A stretch of 64,000 nt of DNA from Cladorrhinum sp. PSN259 (taxonomy: Eukaryota > Ascomycota > Sordariomycetes > Sordariales > Podosporaceae): assembly GCA_033725935.1 (NCBI GenBank), contig MU867065.1:620001-684000 (forward strand), in the 5' to 3' direction. The notes beneath the pieces are model-generated. The model was given only the letters and a program-made list of their open reading frames with translations, did not search any database and was not told the DNA's origin. This document shows, piece by piece, positions 10,480 through 22,535 of the stretch. The translations under genes and the position numbers were made by a program. Positions within the stretch are counted from its first letter, which is position 1. The number at the start of each line of letters is the position of its first letter.

Positions 10480-12544
10480 ATGCTTCCCGATCCGGCTTCC
10501 AGTTTCGACCCATGGAAGAGGATAGGGCTTTCTCTCCTCTCCTTTACCTGGTTCTCTTTTGTCCTGGGCCTCAATATATTTCTCATCATTTGGGGAGTGT
10601 TTCCATCGCCACCTTCGGCATGTAAGCCCGACAACTCTTTCAGTCCCTTCGCAGACGACTATACGTGGTGGTCGGAGGGAAGCTTTTTTGAGATTACTTT
10701 GAAGGGCGGTTCTTTGACGTTTGCACAAGCAAAAGTCATTGATATTTGTTGGGACCTTGTAGGTTGCTATATAACGATCAAAACAAAAACAATTCACTAG
10801 CGCAACTGCTAACTCTGTTCTCAAGATGGTAGGCCGGGGAGGGCAGGCGTTGGTTGCCTATCTCTCTTGGCAAACATTCGCGCGATATCTGTCCGTCTCG
10901 GTCGAAAGGGCACCCGTCACATTCACGACCTTTAGGGAGTGCTTCTCGAACCAGGAGACGTCGATCCTTTTGCTGTGTCGATTAGCAAAAGACCTGCGGC
11001 TCTTTCATCAACTCTCGCCGCGGCTGGTCAAGGCCTTTTTCACATTCACCTTGTCCCTGGTTCTCATCTTTCCTACCCTCGCCAGTGCCATGACGGGCTA
11101 TTCGCCAAAGTCGCAGGCCTTCGTCAAGGAGCTAGGCGGGAATGCATATATCAAGTTCTCGGATTTCGACCTCGTGGCCTACGTTATCCATGATGCTTGG
11201 AGAATTCCGGGGCAAAGTGGGGATTTGAAGATCCCGTACCCTAAGCCAGACAGCAGGAGTGAGCAGTTCCCGAGTCGAAACCAGCGGCTGCAAGCATGGC
11301 TACTAATTCTTTGCCTTGAACAGTTGATCCGGTGGTATCAAAGGCGGACTACACGATGTCAATGTATACTTCATTCAAGGTTGAGAACTGCGAGGCCGGA
11401 TTAACTCTGGAGGAATGTCGTGCAAGAAAGGGCCAAGAATGCGACTTTTTGCGAATAGTGGATTCCTGTAAGTTCTGCAGTGCCCTGGTTCTCCTAGGTT
11501 GAAACGCAGGATCCATCTGACCAGCATCATACTGCGCACAGATGTGCAGCTTTACGGTTTCTACGGTCTAACCGACCAGTCAACGGTCCTGCGAGACGGC
11601 GGATGTATGACACAGTTCATACAAAGCGATCCACGACAGATTCACAAGACAAACGCATCCAGCGAACCAATCGCGCTGCCTGCCCCAGCCCTCAACATTT
11701 CAGCCTTTTACCTTCCTCCCCATCCTGAGGCAGCAGCAGGAGATTTATACGGCTACGACTGGACTGATCCCCGCACAAGTCAGTACCCGTTCCGAAATAA
11801 GACGCGGGCAATGTTCATGGCGGACAACCAGACTTACACCGTCAATGACATTATCGAACACGGGAGGTGCCAGCCCGTCTCAGATGTATGTTCCGCCTTA
11901 TTCCGCTCTACTTTAAAAAATATGTCGAGTATTCATCCTGACATGTGTGGTAACAGCAATATCAATGGGGATTCTCCTACCTCCAACTATTCATCACCAG
12001 CATCCTCCTCCTGGTTTGGACCACAGGCATTGGACTGCTCTGGCTAAAAGCCGAAATCAACCTACCCCTTTCGCAGTATCAGTCTGGGGTGCCTCAGGGG
12101 TGGGCATGCATTCTCCACATGGCAAGGACTCTGCGTCGGGAGCTCAAGAGCGTCGGCATCAAAACCACCAAGGGTCTGACTGACAAAGCCATCGAGGATG
12201 TTATAAGAGACAGGCTAAGCGGTGGGCAAATCAGTTTAGGCGCCGAGGTCGAAGAGCACGACGCGATCCTGGGCGTGAGAGAGTGGGTTCTGGCCTGGGG
12301 CATGAGAGAAAGGTGCTGGACAGTTGCTTTTGTTTTCCACTGCGTGGTCTATGTGGCCGTCATATTTTTGTGGCTGCTTTGGGAGCCCGTGTGGGTGCTG
12401 CTGGTCGCTGCGTGGGTGACCTGCCTCGCTTTGCATCTGATCCGGCTGCTGGGGTTGACAAAGCTCATGTGGTTTGTTTTAGGGCTGTTTTGGCTGGCAG
12501 TTGGCATGGAAGGATTGCGGATGTCGACCTCTTTCTACAAATAA
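10480..12544 (+). CDS. six-helix membrane protein, paralogue B, unknown function
   Basis: Exons 10480-10758, 10826-11258, 11324-11467, 11542-11885 and 11957-12544 give 595 residues. The introns are 65-74 bp, in phases 0, 1, 1, 0. An in-frame TGA at 10456-10458 supports the start at 10480. Helices lie at about residues 15-40 (FTWFSFVLGLNIF) and 165-185, with four more in the last exon (LFITSILLLVW, FVFHCVVYVAVIF, VLLVAAWVTCL, MWFVLGLFWLAV). The loop between helices 2 and 3 carries several Cys, LNISAFYL and PFRNKT. Overall layout, length and motifs match the gene at 5181-7233, so the two arose by duplication. The cytoplasmic part of the last exon has a basic/acidic helical stretch (RTLRRELKSVGIKTTKG). 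The function cannot be named from sequence. Confidence 0.75.
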
Positions 12545-12672
12545 AAAAACATGGGTGGCTAGAAAGTACCCAAACAAAATCGAACCAAAAACTGAATATT
12601 CCAATAATTTTCCAGATTCCAACTCCACAAGACAAACTATAACTCAAGCAGGCACCTAGTCTCGACCTCGAC

Positions 12673-14035
12673 CTACAAACACTGAGAATAATAATCATTT
12701 TGAAACCGGCACGCACTCCCCGAAGCACAGCTCTTGCACCCGTTCCACGTCTTACCCGCGCACTGTCCGTACTTGGCCGACTGACATCCACCGCCGCCGC
12801 CACCACCAACGGGACCAGCAGAAGGTTGACTCGGACCATTACCTATTTCACCATTCCCCCAGTGTTAGCAAGATCATCGCCACAGTCGCAAACCACGCGC
12901 CGCTTCTCGTCTTCTCGGGAATCCGCACAGAGTGATACCCACCATTACTAGGCGTGTTCCCCGTCAACAGGGCCGGCGTGCCCAACTTGGTCGTCTCATC
13001 AATACTGCAAACGTTCCCGCACCTGCCCTGCTTGACCCTCTCGGTATTATTAAACACCATATCGATCCACTTGACCTGCATCACCGCCTCCGTCCCCTCG
13101 TCCATGGTCCCGCTCCACGACCCCCCGTCGCTCCACACGTTGAACATGACCTGCGCCGGATCCCTCGGCGCCTGGAAAGTGATGCTCGAAACCAGCTGTC
13201 CGTTGACGAACCACGTCGAAGTCCCCGGCGTCCAGTCCATCCGGTATTGGACCCAGTCGCTCCACTTCTTGCTCCCCGGCATCGTCACGTTCCGCGTGGC
13301 CTGCGGGATGTCCCCATTGTAGTTCCACGCGGGCTGGTTAGTGTACTGGACGCTGTTCGCCGGGTCGCTCGTCCGTATCTCCAGATCCGCCTCCTGCACG
13401 AGCGAGATGTTCTGCGGCGTCGGGGGCGGCCGGTAGGTAAACATGGCAGTCACCGCTCCCCGAGCGCCCTTTGTGCGCGCCAGCATGCGGATGGACAGGA
13501 ACTGGTACGCCGTGCTCAGGGACTCTATCTCAGCCGAAGACTGAAACGACGTCGCCGCGGCTCCACTGGCACCGGCGGGATGGCGGTACGTGCGCATGGT
13601 CAAGAACGTGTCCTGAGACGAAGCGCCGGGATCCGTGTTGCGCTCAATGTAGATGTTGTTCGGCGAGTTGACCATCGGCACCGTCGCGTCGTTGAGCGTG
13701 CTGTCGTTCTGTCCCATCAGGGCCGTGTTGTTCCAGTTCATGATGGACCAGTAAGTGGCCCACGCCGGCGAAGTAAAGTACGACGAGGTGGGCGGAGCCA
13801 GGGCGTTGCCGTCGAAATCGTCAACGGGCTTCGTGACGTTGACGTACTGAGACAGAGACCGAAAGTCAAAGAACTGGTGGTAGCCAAAGTAGTTCGTGAC
13901 GGTCGTGTTGGTTTTGTAACAGGCGCAGTTGGAGTCGGTGGTTAGGGGGTATGCCCCTCTGGCAACCGCCACGAGGGAGGCAGCCGCAACCAGCCTCGCC
14001 ATCAGCAGTGATGGGCCGTCGGTGGTGGAAGACAT
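12673..14035 (-). CDS. secreted GH16-family glycoside hydrolase with C-terminal CBM1
   Basis: Exons 14035-12943 and 12842-12673 (intron 12843-12942, GTGGGT...TAG, with a TGCTAAC branch point) give 420 residues. An N-terminal signal segment (MARLVAAASLVAVARG) is followed by a concanavalin-like fold with the GH16 catalytic motif E-x-D-x-E seen as EADLE near residue 215, then DW.QYR.DWTPG and WSDGGSWSG. Exon 2 encodes a Pro/Gly linker and a 36-residue fungal cellulose-binding module (CBM1) with KYGQCAGKTW, C..C..GSAC and YYSQCL. The enzyme would act outside the cell on beta-1,3(4)-glucans bound to or near cellulose; the exact substrate is not predictable here. Reading through the intron gives a false stop at 12848 and hides the CBM1. 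MARLV at 14002 is an alternative start. Confidence 0.85.
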
Positions 14036-14948
14036 GTTGAATACTCCTGAAGAGGAAAAGAAAGGAAGAGAAAAAAGGAGCGCCACACTTTGAAGAACTT
14101 GGACCGTTCAGTTCCTGCATACAAGTACTAAACGAAGAGCCTTGGCGATGCACAAATACCGGGGGGACCTCCTTCATCTACTCAATGCCGGCATGGGTCT
14201 TTGATCAAGGTAACGTTTCTGGGGGTTGGGCCTAGAAGAGACCAGAAGGTGAAAACAAGCAACGGGAGGTGGAGAGCCGAGAAACATTCAAGCTTTTCTC
14301 TTGGACCGATTCGGAATCCGATGACTAGAAGCAGGGATCACACACGGCACTTGTCTTCTTCATACATAGTAGTATGCGCAAAAATTTGGCATCAAATCCC
14401 TTCCAATGAAACGTGCTCAGCATCTTAGCTGGCAACTCTTAATCCTCACAGGAGAACGCCATAACTCGCCATCAATTCTCATCAAAGGTGAAGAACTCGG
14501 CAGAAAACACGGCTGCATTCTGGTTCGTCCGGACTTTTTCGACAGGGGCACAGGTTACGTGGACACCACTTCAATTTTCGACATTGATTTATCCGCCCAA
14601 ATTCATTCGGCTAGAGCTGGGGTGCATATTGCGGGGGTCAATTTCGGAATCTGGATCTTGACTGGACGACACCATCCAAAAGGTCCGGATTTCGTAATTT
14701 GCGATTGCAAGTTTTTGACCTGCCATTGTCCCATAATGTGAAATGGTATGGTGGCGAGCTTCATATATCCTATTTCGTGAACTCCCACGCATGCTGTCGG
14801 CACTTGAGATGAGGTGCGGAAGTGACATACTGGTCAAAGCTCAAAAAAAAAGACTGACAGGTGTCAACAACATAATCATTTTCAACAACGGCCGAATTGT
14901 TGGCCAGGGTATCAACAAAAGTAAGAAATCCCCCAATTCCCCCAATTC
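14036..14948. other. gene-free stretch
   Basis: This holds the promoter and 5' leader of the GH16 gene and the downstream region of the F-box gene. A 111-codon plus-strand frame at 14406-14741 has no recognisable motif and is not annotated. Confidence 0.4.
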
Positions 14949-17003
14949 TCAAAATAAATACTCATCCCATCGATCCTCATGGTATGCAAAAAACAACTCT
15001 TCCAGGTTGTTTCCATGCTCCTCACCAAGCTGCATCACAAACGCCTCAAACGTGGCGGGTCTCCGTGCAGCCCTCTCCGGATCCGGCTCTTCATCACCGG
15101 AGAAGTAATATTCTGAGGCCTCGTCCTCGTCCTCAAGTTCATATTCATCCTCGTCGCCAGGTGGTATCATAATTCCGGGAACAAGAGGTAACCCAGCAGC
15201 AGTAACGGGAATGGTCGCAGTCGGAGGCTGTGCGGTTGGCGCCTCGTCTTCGGACCACTCTCCCTCTTCATCCTCATCCGATTCTCCTTCTGCATCTTCT
15301 CCGCCATCATCCTCATCTTCATCCCGGTAGGTTGGCAACAGGTCGAAAGTGCTGAACTTGATCCCGACGCTGGCGCATCGCAGAAATGCAGCCTCCACCT
15401 CCCTCCTGAACCGCCTGTGGAACTTGCCCTCGGCTGGCCACGAATGAATCGCCAACGAGATACTCTCAAGATTGGGGGATCGGCAGTCACAAAGACACTG
15501 AACGCCATGAAGCACCATGTCCAGATTCGCCATGTAACTCTGCTTCCAATCGCTTGCCGTGCCCCATTCACAAACAAGTGTAAAGTCCCGAAGGGAATGT
15601 GGCAGTAATTGGCACAAGCGCTCGCCATCATCTTCCTCCAGGATACCCAACGTGCCAAACACCCCTCGGTAGTCGAGCGTTAGACTTTTAAGGTTGACCA
15701 GTTGCGGGATGCATCGAAGTCGGTGGTTCTCGGGCTTGCGCGGACGTTCTCTTCCGCGGGTGAGATAGTGGCCTTCAGATAGTGCAACCAACTCCAAAGT
15801 CTGCAACGTGCCTGCCAGTCCAACAAGGGCATCACTTAATGTCTTTCCCTCCGGCAGCAAATCCCTGTCTTCATCCGGTGAACTGGCCTCAAAGTGCACA
15901 ACAAGGGTCTGCAAGTTAACGCAGGCGAGGCAAAAGGCGACAAGTCGGGGCTCGTGTATGTGGCTGCCGTAGAATCGGAGATGTTCGATGTGTGGAAGAG
16001 GTGGCAACAATATCTCTTGATCGTTCACAAAATTGTTTGCTGATGAGCAGCATAGCTCCAAGGTCCTGAGCTGTGTTAGTTGCGGAAGGGAAGCAACGGC
16101 GTAGTCGGCAAGGAGGCGTGAAAATGTGACGTCGCGGACTCCGTCTTCTCGGTGGCAATAGATGCGTAAACTTCTCAAGTTCTTCATGTACTGAAATGGA
16201 AAGAAGTCGGGCAGGTCAATCCAGCTCCAGCTTAGGTCAGGGTTAGACAGGTGATTAAGGATCCGTTGCCGGTAAAGCGGCATCGATATGTCAGGGTTTT
16301 GTCCGGCACCTTGGCTGACAAGCTCATGATCCGGAAAGGCAATTAAAAAGTTACGTAGGTTGGGGGCAAGCAGAAGAATGCGCTTCAGCACCTCGAGGGC
16401 AATCGCGCTGTCGCGTTTGAGGTAGGGTGCCCCCCACGACTCTGGGTTCGGTTAACTTTTATGCTGCCGGCACATGGCAAAGAGCAAGGGTCGAAGCCTA
16501 CCTCCATTTTGCCTCCACCATTCCTCAAACACATCAAAGAAACTTCGGGACCCGGCAACGTTGACAAGACATGTCACATCTCGAATCCAGGGGCGAATTT
16601 CCGGGCGAAAGTGCAGTCGTTGATATAATGTAACCAGGGCCTTTGCGTTGGGTATGACGAGAGTGCGGTATAACCAGGGCTTGGCGATAGAGGCCATGCG
16701 TTGCGATGTCTGGGCAACCGCAAGAACGTCTCGGTGGCCAACCAGCCAGTCCCTCCATTGATGGTCCGCATCGCGAAACTCCCAGGTGCCAGTCGATCTA
16801 AGGGCAAATCGGGTCGTCAGGGGACATGTCGGGGCCAAGGCAGCGACAATGGGAACCAGTAGCTCGTTGGGGAGCCGTTCGAGTGATCGGAGGAGATATG
16901 ACGGCAGCGGGCCGTCCCCGGCAGCAATCGACGATGCCATCCGGACGCAATCTTGTTCAGAGGCACCGCTCGCCGTGGCAGTGCACAGTGATGTGCGGGT
17001 CAT
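14949..17003 (-). CDS. F-box protein with leucine-rich C-terminal region
   Basis: Exons 17003-16502 and 16441-14949 (intron 16442-16501, GTAGGC...CAG, phase 1) give 664 residues. Residues about 38-100 form an F-box-like domain (LERLPNELLVPIVAAL, then AQTSQRMASIAKPWLYRTLVI), the pattern typical of fungal F-box proteins that recruit substrates to SCF ubiquitin ligases through Skp1. The rest has irregular leucine-rich repeats (LRSLRIYC, LRTLELC, LKSLTLDYRG). Near the end is a strongly acidic stretch (about residues 530-620) rich in Asp/Glu. The splice joins ...WRQNG to ESWGAPYLKRDSAIAL, restoring a continuous helix. MTRTS at 17003 was taken as the start; a Met about 21 residues further in is possible. 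The substrate is unknown. Confidence 0.75.
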
Positions 17004-20000
17004 GGAACCACACTTTTCTGAAATGGTCACCGACGATATGCGACTGCGATATAAGAAAGAATGCTGGGCGGGGGAGGGGTTGTCTGGGAGGTGGTGGTGG
17101 TGCGTGTGCGCATGCGTCCACCGCTGCGGGAGCCGCATCTCAGAAGCACGCGGGCGCCCAAGCAGTCGAGTAGTGCGTCAAGTGTCAGGACGGTTGGAAC
17201 TTAGCGGCGGTGGGGGATTGAGAAGGACGCGACGCAAGGGCGCAAGCGCAAGCTTACGGCCAATCGGGACAATCTGGTGGCCTTTTCACACCTGAAGCCA
17301 TCGGCATGTTCCGATCTCGGCGTCGAATGACTGCGTTGGTGAGCATTAAGTAGCCCCGAACGCCGTCGCGAGCGTGGCCCGGAAAGGAAGCTGCTCAACT
17401 CTCTTCATCAAAGCGGGTGATGTTAAGTCCACAAGCAGCAGTTCGTCAGATCCGTGTCAGAGTGACTCAAACCTGCCAGGAAGAGCAGCTGGCGCGGCAG
17501 AGTTTTTCAGGGGTCGAGGGGGCTCCAAGGGAACCTGCAGCCCTCTTTCTGCGGGGTGACTGGGGGTGAACGGGCCACGGTGCCATGCCAGATCCTAAAC
17601 CAGGGTGTTGGACGAGACGTGCCGACATCGCTAGATTGCCAGCAACTTTTTTTATAATTTCTCCTCATTTTGCCGCGATGCGGACAGCACATCCGAGACG
17701 CAATTGTGTTTTTTTCTCCTCGCAACAACGTATCGTGCCATGTCGTAGTACACAGGGTGGGTCAGTTAAACATCTCGATAGAGCCGAGCCGGGCGGATCG
17801 GGCACTCTCTCACCCAGATTCAGCAGGTGATACAGGGCCACAAATTTGATGCCAAGTGGGTCAATAAACACAGGGTCGGTAGTGCTAAGGGGCAAAAAAA
17901 AAGAAAAACTTTTGAGCAGTCAGAATGCGGCAGGCCACTCACGCCAACACGGGGTCGGCTTTCGGTCGTCAAGGTTCTCGATGTGATTTCCTCTTTGTCA
18001 ATGGGATGGTTCCTTCTCTTTTGGATTCAAGCGAAGGAGATTTCCAAATGCCAGGTAGCGGAGAAGACGGGCCGAAAGGGCACGGAAGAGGGCTGTTCCA
18101 TGACGGTGACGTCGCCATGCGTGCATGTTTAACGCGATGCGGAAGGCCGCGAGGCGGTGTCGGTTGGCCGTTTTATTGCAGCCTGGTTTAAGGACACCCC
18201 GGAACGGCCTTCGGGTGTGAATGCGAGGCTTGAGTGGGCCGACTCGGGACCCGGAACGGCTGCCAGCGGAGACGTGACAGGCCATCGTGACTACACGTGT
18301 ATTCAACCCGGGAGTTGATCACCAATACATGCGCTTGGCGGCGCAATCAGTTTGACTCGAGCTCCTTGGCCTGCCAAATCGAGGCCCGTCGGTTGGGTCT
18401 GGATCGAGCCTCTACGCACGGTCCACATGTTGTTTCTTTTGACAGCCGCTCTTGGACTTGCTCAAACAGGCAACATGTATACCGGCAAAACATGTGAGGC
18501 AAGGAATTCGGGTTTGATATTGATGGAATCTCCGGAATGAAGTTTACGCGCATGCTCGGCCGTATCGGTAGAGTCGGGAACGAATTTGTGGGATCGAGAA
18601 AGCAGGTTGATCCCCCACACCCCCGCCAGATTGAGAACGCATCTCCGGACCAACAGAGATAACAACAACCATCAACGTGCCCAACGACAGGAAGGTTGCC
18701 GGCCGGGGCTGTTAGGGCTTTGATCGCCATTGTTGATCCGGCACGCGGCGGACAGGTTTTCTTGTGCCAGTGGCCCTACCAGGAGATTGTTAAGGCGGCA
18801 CAAGAAAACAAGTCCACCGCGTGTCCGGGTTCTTGCTGCTCCCTAACAGAAGCGACAGTAACCACGGTATCTCAAGCATCGACAAAGCCTTGCCCGTAAG
18901 GTCGATCCCAAGGCAGAGAGTTTTAACAATCAGCGAGCCATCGGGCGCTACCCGTGACAACGACATCACAGCTTCCTAATTCAGATATGCCGAGCCGAAA
19001 TCCGGGTGTTGCAACATCTCAACCCATCAAACAATATTTTTGGCGTGTACCATCTTGATGTCTCCCTCGGTCGTCGGCGTGCGAGGGCCTCGGATTGTCG
19101 CTTCGTTATCTCGATGTGAAACTCCCGTGGCTGCCGACAAGCAGAAGCATCGGCATGTGGCCATTCAAGTGAGTTGGAGAGGTTGGTGATGTGGTGCCGA
19201 GGGCAATTGCGTATTTTTGATATGCGTATCCAAGTTAAGATGCTTATGATGCGGCCTTTGTTGTTCTCTTCGACGAATTGCGTGCGCGTGCCCTCGGAGG
19301 ATCATCGGAGGAAAATGTGATGAGAACGGTGTCGCGGCAAGCACACGCAGTGTTGACGTCAATTGTGACGCGGCCGTCATCTTGGAATTGTCTGGAGGGA
19401 GATTGACGAAAGCCGGAGAAACATAATCGCTAATCTATTTTGTTTCATAAAGAGTGAGAAGCAGCAGTTTGCCGAATGGGCAGCTCAAGGTCGATGGTCC
19501 CCAAGTTGGAAATTGGTGGCTTTGCGCGCTCAAGGTTGGGGTTTTGGTCCGTTTGGAGTAATTGATCCAAAGCCAAGAGGTGGCTTTCACGCCAAGTATT
19601 GGTGTGCCGAGTTCCACACAGGGTCTGCACGGGCCACTGCGGGGTACATTTTGGAGGGTCGGGTGTGGATGTTCCCCAGAAGTGTCAAGGATCTGAAGAA
19701 AGTCATCTCAACGACATGCAACTTTGAATGGAATATATGTCACTCTCGTGGACAGCTTTTGTCGAATCTCTGAAACATCAGATTGCTATATGTTTGCTGT
19801 TGAGAGTTAACATTATTACTCGGATCTCTGCACCCGCATCCGGTTTTTGATAAAATTCCTTACTGAAATGGTGGGGTGAACTCGGGGTTTACCACAGCAT
19901 CAATTTGGCCAAAGTTTCCTCTCACACTTGGCTTTCTCGTTGAGCATGCAGTGATGGGCCATTTGATTTACCATATTTCCCATCTTGTTCTCTCGATTGC

Positions 20001-20269
20001 CCTTTTCCCCCCCCCTCTCTCTTTCGAAGCTTTGCCAGTTTGGGAATCGCCGGTACCCGCAATGCAAACTGCATCTCGACCAAAGCCATGCCGGCCTGAG
20101 TCATCGGCGAATCAGCCCCAAGAGAACGGAACTGTCTAAGGCTGTACTTACAGCTTAGATTCTAGATATATCATCCAACGACCAGTACACAGCAATTTTC
20201 AGGAAAGATTATTTTAACTTACTACATCATTTCCAGATATCCAGCACCTGCCAGATCAACAAACCCAAA
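17004..20269. other. 3.3-kb gene-free stretch
   Basis: No gene is supported on either strand. Base composition is close to neutral, and the open frames are short and mutually overlapping. It includes the promoters of the F-box gene (left end) and the ASCH gene (right end). Confidence 0.45.
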
Positions 20270-20776
20270 ATGTCACCACCCACCCCATCCGACCTCTCCT
20301 CCCCATCATTCTCGTCCTTCCTCGCCCTGGCCTCCGCAGCCCTCAATACCACCTCGCCGATAATCCCCAAAGACATGTTCCGCTTCGGCGAGCCCTCCCA
20401 AACCATGGCCGACTTTCTACTCCGTCGCGCCATAACCGGTCACAAGACAGCCACGACCTCCTGGCCGATTCCTTCCCCTCTTTACTGGGGTGTAGGCGAT
20501 TTCTCCATCATTCTGGATGGAGACGGTAACCCAGGCGCATTGATGCGCACTACCGAGCTGAAAACTTGCAAGTTTAACGATGTGGAGGATGACTTTGCTC
20601 TGGCCGAAGGTGAAGGCACTGTGGAGGATTATAAGCAGGGTCATAGGGAGTTTTATGATAGGCAGTGGGAGATGGATGAAAAGAAGTATGAGAGGTTCGG
20701 AGAGGACAGCGAGGTGCTTTGTGAGAGATTTGAAGTTGTCTATGTGAGGGAGGATTTAAGGGGAGAAAACCATTGA
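20270..20776 (+). CDS. ASCH-domain protein
   Basis: A single exon encodes 168 residues. The ASCH (ASC-1 homology) fold is recognised from GHKTATTSW near residue 57, Y...GVGDFSIILD...PGALMRTTELK, and the FALAEGEGTVEDYKQGHREFY block. Bacterial and fungal members of this type are small stand-alone proteins thought to bind RNA or modified nucleosides; the E. coli homologue YqfB is an N4-acetylcytidine amidohydrolase. Whether this protein has that activity is inference. It lies just upstream of, and co-directional with, the FSH-type hydrolase, about 0.8 kb away. Confidence 0.8.
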   Translation: MSPPTPSDLSSPSFSSFLALASAALNTTSPIIPKDMFRFGEPSQTMADFLLRRAITGHKTATTSWPIPSPLYWGVGDFSIILDGDGNPGALMRTTELKTCKFNDVEDDFALAEGEGTVEDYKQGHREFYDRQWEMDEKKYERFGEDSEVLCERFEVVYVREDLRGENH

Positions 20777-21607
20777 GGAGGGCATTGAATATGATCATTG
20801 AAGCATAGATTGTCAAACAATTTATTCTTCCCTTCTCTCGTTTCTTTTCCCAACGACACTCGGATCCATTCTTCCAGGTACTCATGATGCTTTTTCAACC
20901 CCTTCGAACCCACTTATCCGGATCTCCTTGCACTCAATCTGACCTTTCGTTTGGCTCGTCAATTCCGGACATCGGGGACCGAGATATTATGGGGAAATCC
21001 GCCAAGTGCTATTTCTCGACCGCGGGTTGAAAAATGTGCCGTGAAATTCGCCGATCCGACAATTGGGGGAATTTTAGTTCGAGTCTGGGTTTCATTTAAA
21101 AAAAAAATCCCCCCCAAACAGTTTGAGTTGTGAAGGAAGAGCTAGAGAGGGAAGGGGGCGCAGGAAGTTCAATACATACATAGATCAGCATCGGACCGGA
21201 ATGCGGTTTGTTTGTTACTCATTCGGAAAATAAAGTCCACCGGACTCTGCATTCCAGAGTTCCCGTTCCCAATTGAAACTCCGGGTTTCGGATTACATAC
21301 CTGACGCGGAGTTTTCGTTAATCTCCATTGCCAATCTGGCAAGCAACAAGCTCCTGTTGAATACTTGCTATTGCTTTGCACGTTTTTTTTTTTTTGGTTT
21401 TCTTTTTTTTTGCTCACTTACTCCTTATTACTTTCCAAGTCCGGTTCACCACTTATACACTTCAACGATTCAACAACAACAAAAAAAACTCCGACTCATG
21501 AATTGAATCGTCTATACAAACATTCCAAACTTCAATCAACACTACGCCCTTCCCAATTTCTTAATCCTTTTTTTTTTTTTAATTTTACATTACAAATTTG
21601 TCTCAAA
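20777..21607. other. intergenic, promoter of the FSH hydrolase
   Basis: This contains long T and A runs (about 21380-21415 and 21565-21590), as is frequent upstream of fungal start codons. No gene was seen. Confidence 0.4.
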
Positions 21608-22402
21608 ATGCCACATGCTCAATCAACAGCGCACCTCCCCCGTATCCTCTGCCTTCACGGCGGCGGCACCAACGCCGCCGTCTTCCGCGCGCAGATGCGC
21701 ACTTTCATCGCCCGGACGCTCGCCCCCCACTTCCGCCTCGTCTTCTTCGACGCGCCCTTTGACTGCGCCCCCCACGCGGCCATAGTCCAAGTCTACGGCG
21801 ACTTTGCCCCCTTTCACCGGTGGCTGCGGTGGAAGGACGTCCACGACCCCGTAGACGCGCAGGACTGCGCGGTGCAGATCCTGACCGGGATCCGAAAGGC
21901 AATGGACGAGGACGACCGGGAAAACTACGGAGAGTGGGCCGGCGTTTTGGGATTCTCGCAGGGCGCCAAGATCGCCGCCAGCCTGCTGTGGGTGCAGGAG
22001 CGGAACGGGAGGTCCGGGATCCCGATGCTGCGGAGGGGGACGAGGTTCCGGTTCGGTGTCATGATCGCCGGGAGCGCGCCGCTCGTCCTGCTCGATCCGA
22101 CCGGGGAGCTGGGAAAGCCGCCGAGGTACATTGAGACGGCCGACAACCTGACGTTTGCTTTTGAGGATTGGCCCGAGAGGAACGAGGGCGAGCACGTCTT
22201 GGGTCTACCGACTCTACACGTGCATGGGCTGCTAGATCCAGGAATCGAGAGGCACAGGAAGTTGTTGGACTTGTATTGTAAAGAAGGGACTGCGAGGCTT
22301 GTGGAGTGGAATGGGGATCATAGGATACCGATCAAGACGGTGGATGTGGAGATGGTTTCGGAACAGTTGCTGGAGATGGCGAGGGAGACGGGGGTTCTCT
22401 GA
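21608..22402 (+). CDS. FSH1-type serine hydrolase
   Basis: A single exon encodes 264 residues. It is an alpha/beta hydrolase of the fungal FSH1 family (Pfam FSH1), with the opening LCLHGGGTNAAVF oxyanion loop, the nucleophile elbow GFSQGA (Ser near residue 116), the acid in GLLDPG (about residue 209) and the base in GDHRIP (about 238). The catalytic triad is therefore complete. Family members are esterases/thioesterases; some release polyketides in biosynthetic clusters, but no polyketide synthase is present here. The longer open frame beginning at 21365 is a T-rich leader; the ATG at 21608 follows CAAA and starts the conserved region. The 5' two thirds are very GC-rich compared with the flanks. 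Confidence 0.85.
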   Translation: MPHAQSTAHLPRILCLHGGGTNAAVFRAQMRTFIARTLAPHFRLVFFDAPFDCAPHAAIVQVYGDFAPFHRWLRWKDVHDPVDAQDCAVQILTGIRKAMDEDDRENYGEWAGVLGFSQGAKIAASLLWVQERNGRSGIPMLRRGTRFRFGVMIAGSAPLVLLDPTGELGKPPRYIETADNLTFAFEDWPERNEGEHVLGLPTLHVHGLLDPGIERHRKLLDLYCKEGTARLVEWNGDHRIPIKTVDVEMVSEQLLEMARETGVL

Positions 22403-22535
22403 TCTGTTGGTTCATTTTATTCCCCAGTACTAGTATACTTCGATTTATGGCAGATATTAAGCATGGCGTTAGATGGCGTTCTAGACACACAATCATCAAC
22501 ATATGAAATTAGATACCGTACTTATCTACCAGATG

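Noticed and set aside
12932..13945. 337-codon plus-strand frame opposite the GH16 gene
   Set aside because: Arg/Pro/Val-rich composition typical of an antisense shadow in GC-rich coding DNA; no motif.
14406..14741. 111-codon plus-strand frame between the GH16 and F-box genes
   Set aside because: No motif, and no splice partner was found.
21623..22195. 190-codon minus-strand frame opposite the FSH hydrolase
   Set aside because: Antisense shadow of the GC-rich hydrolase gene, without family features.
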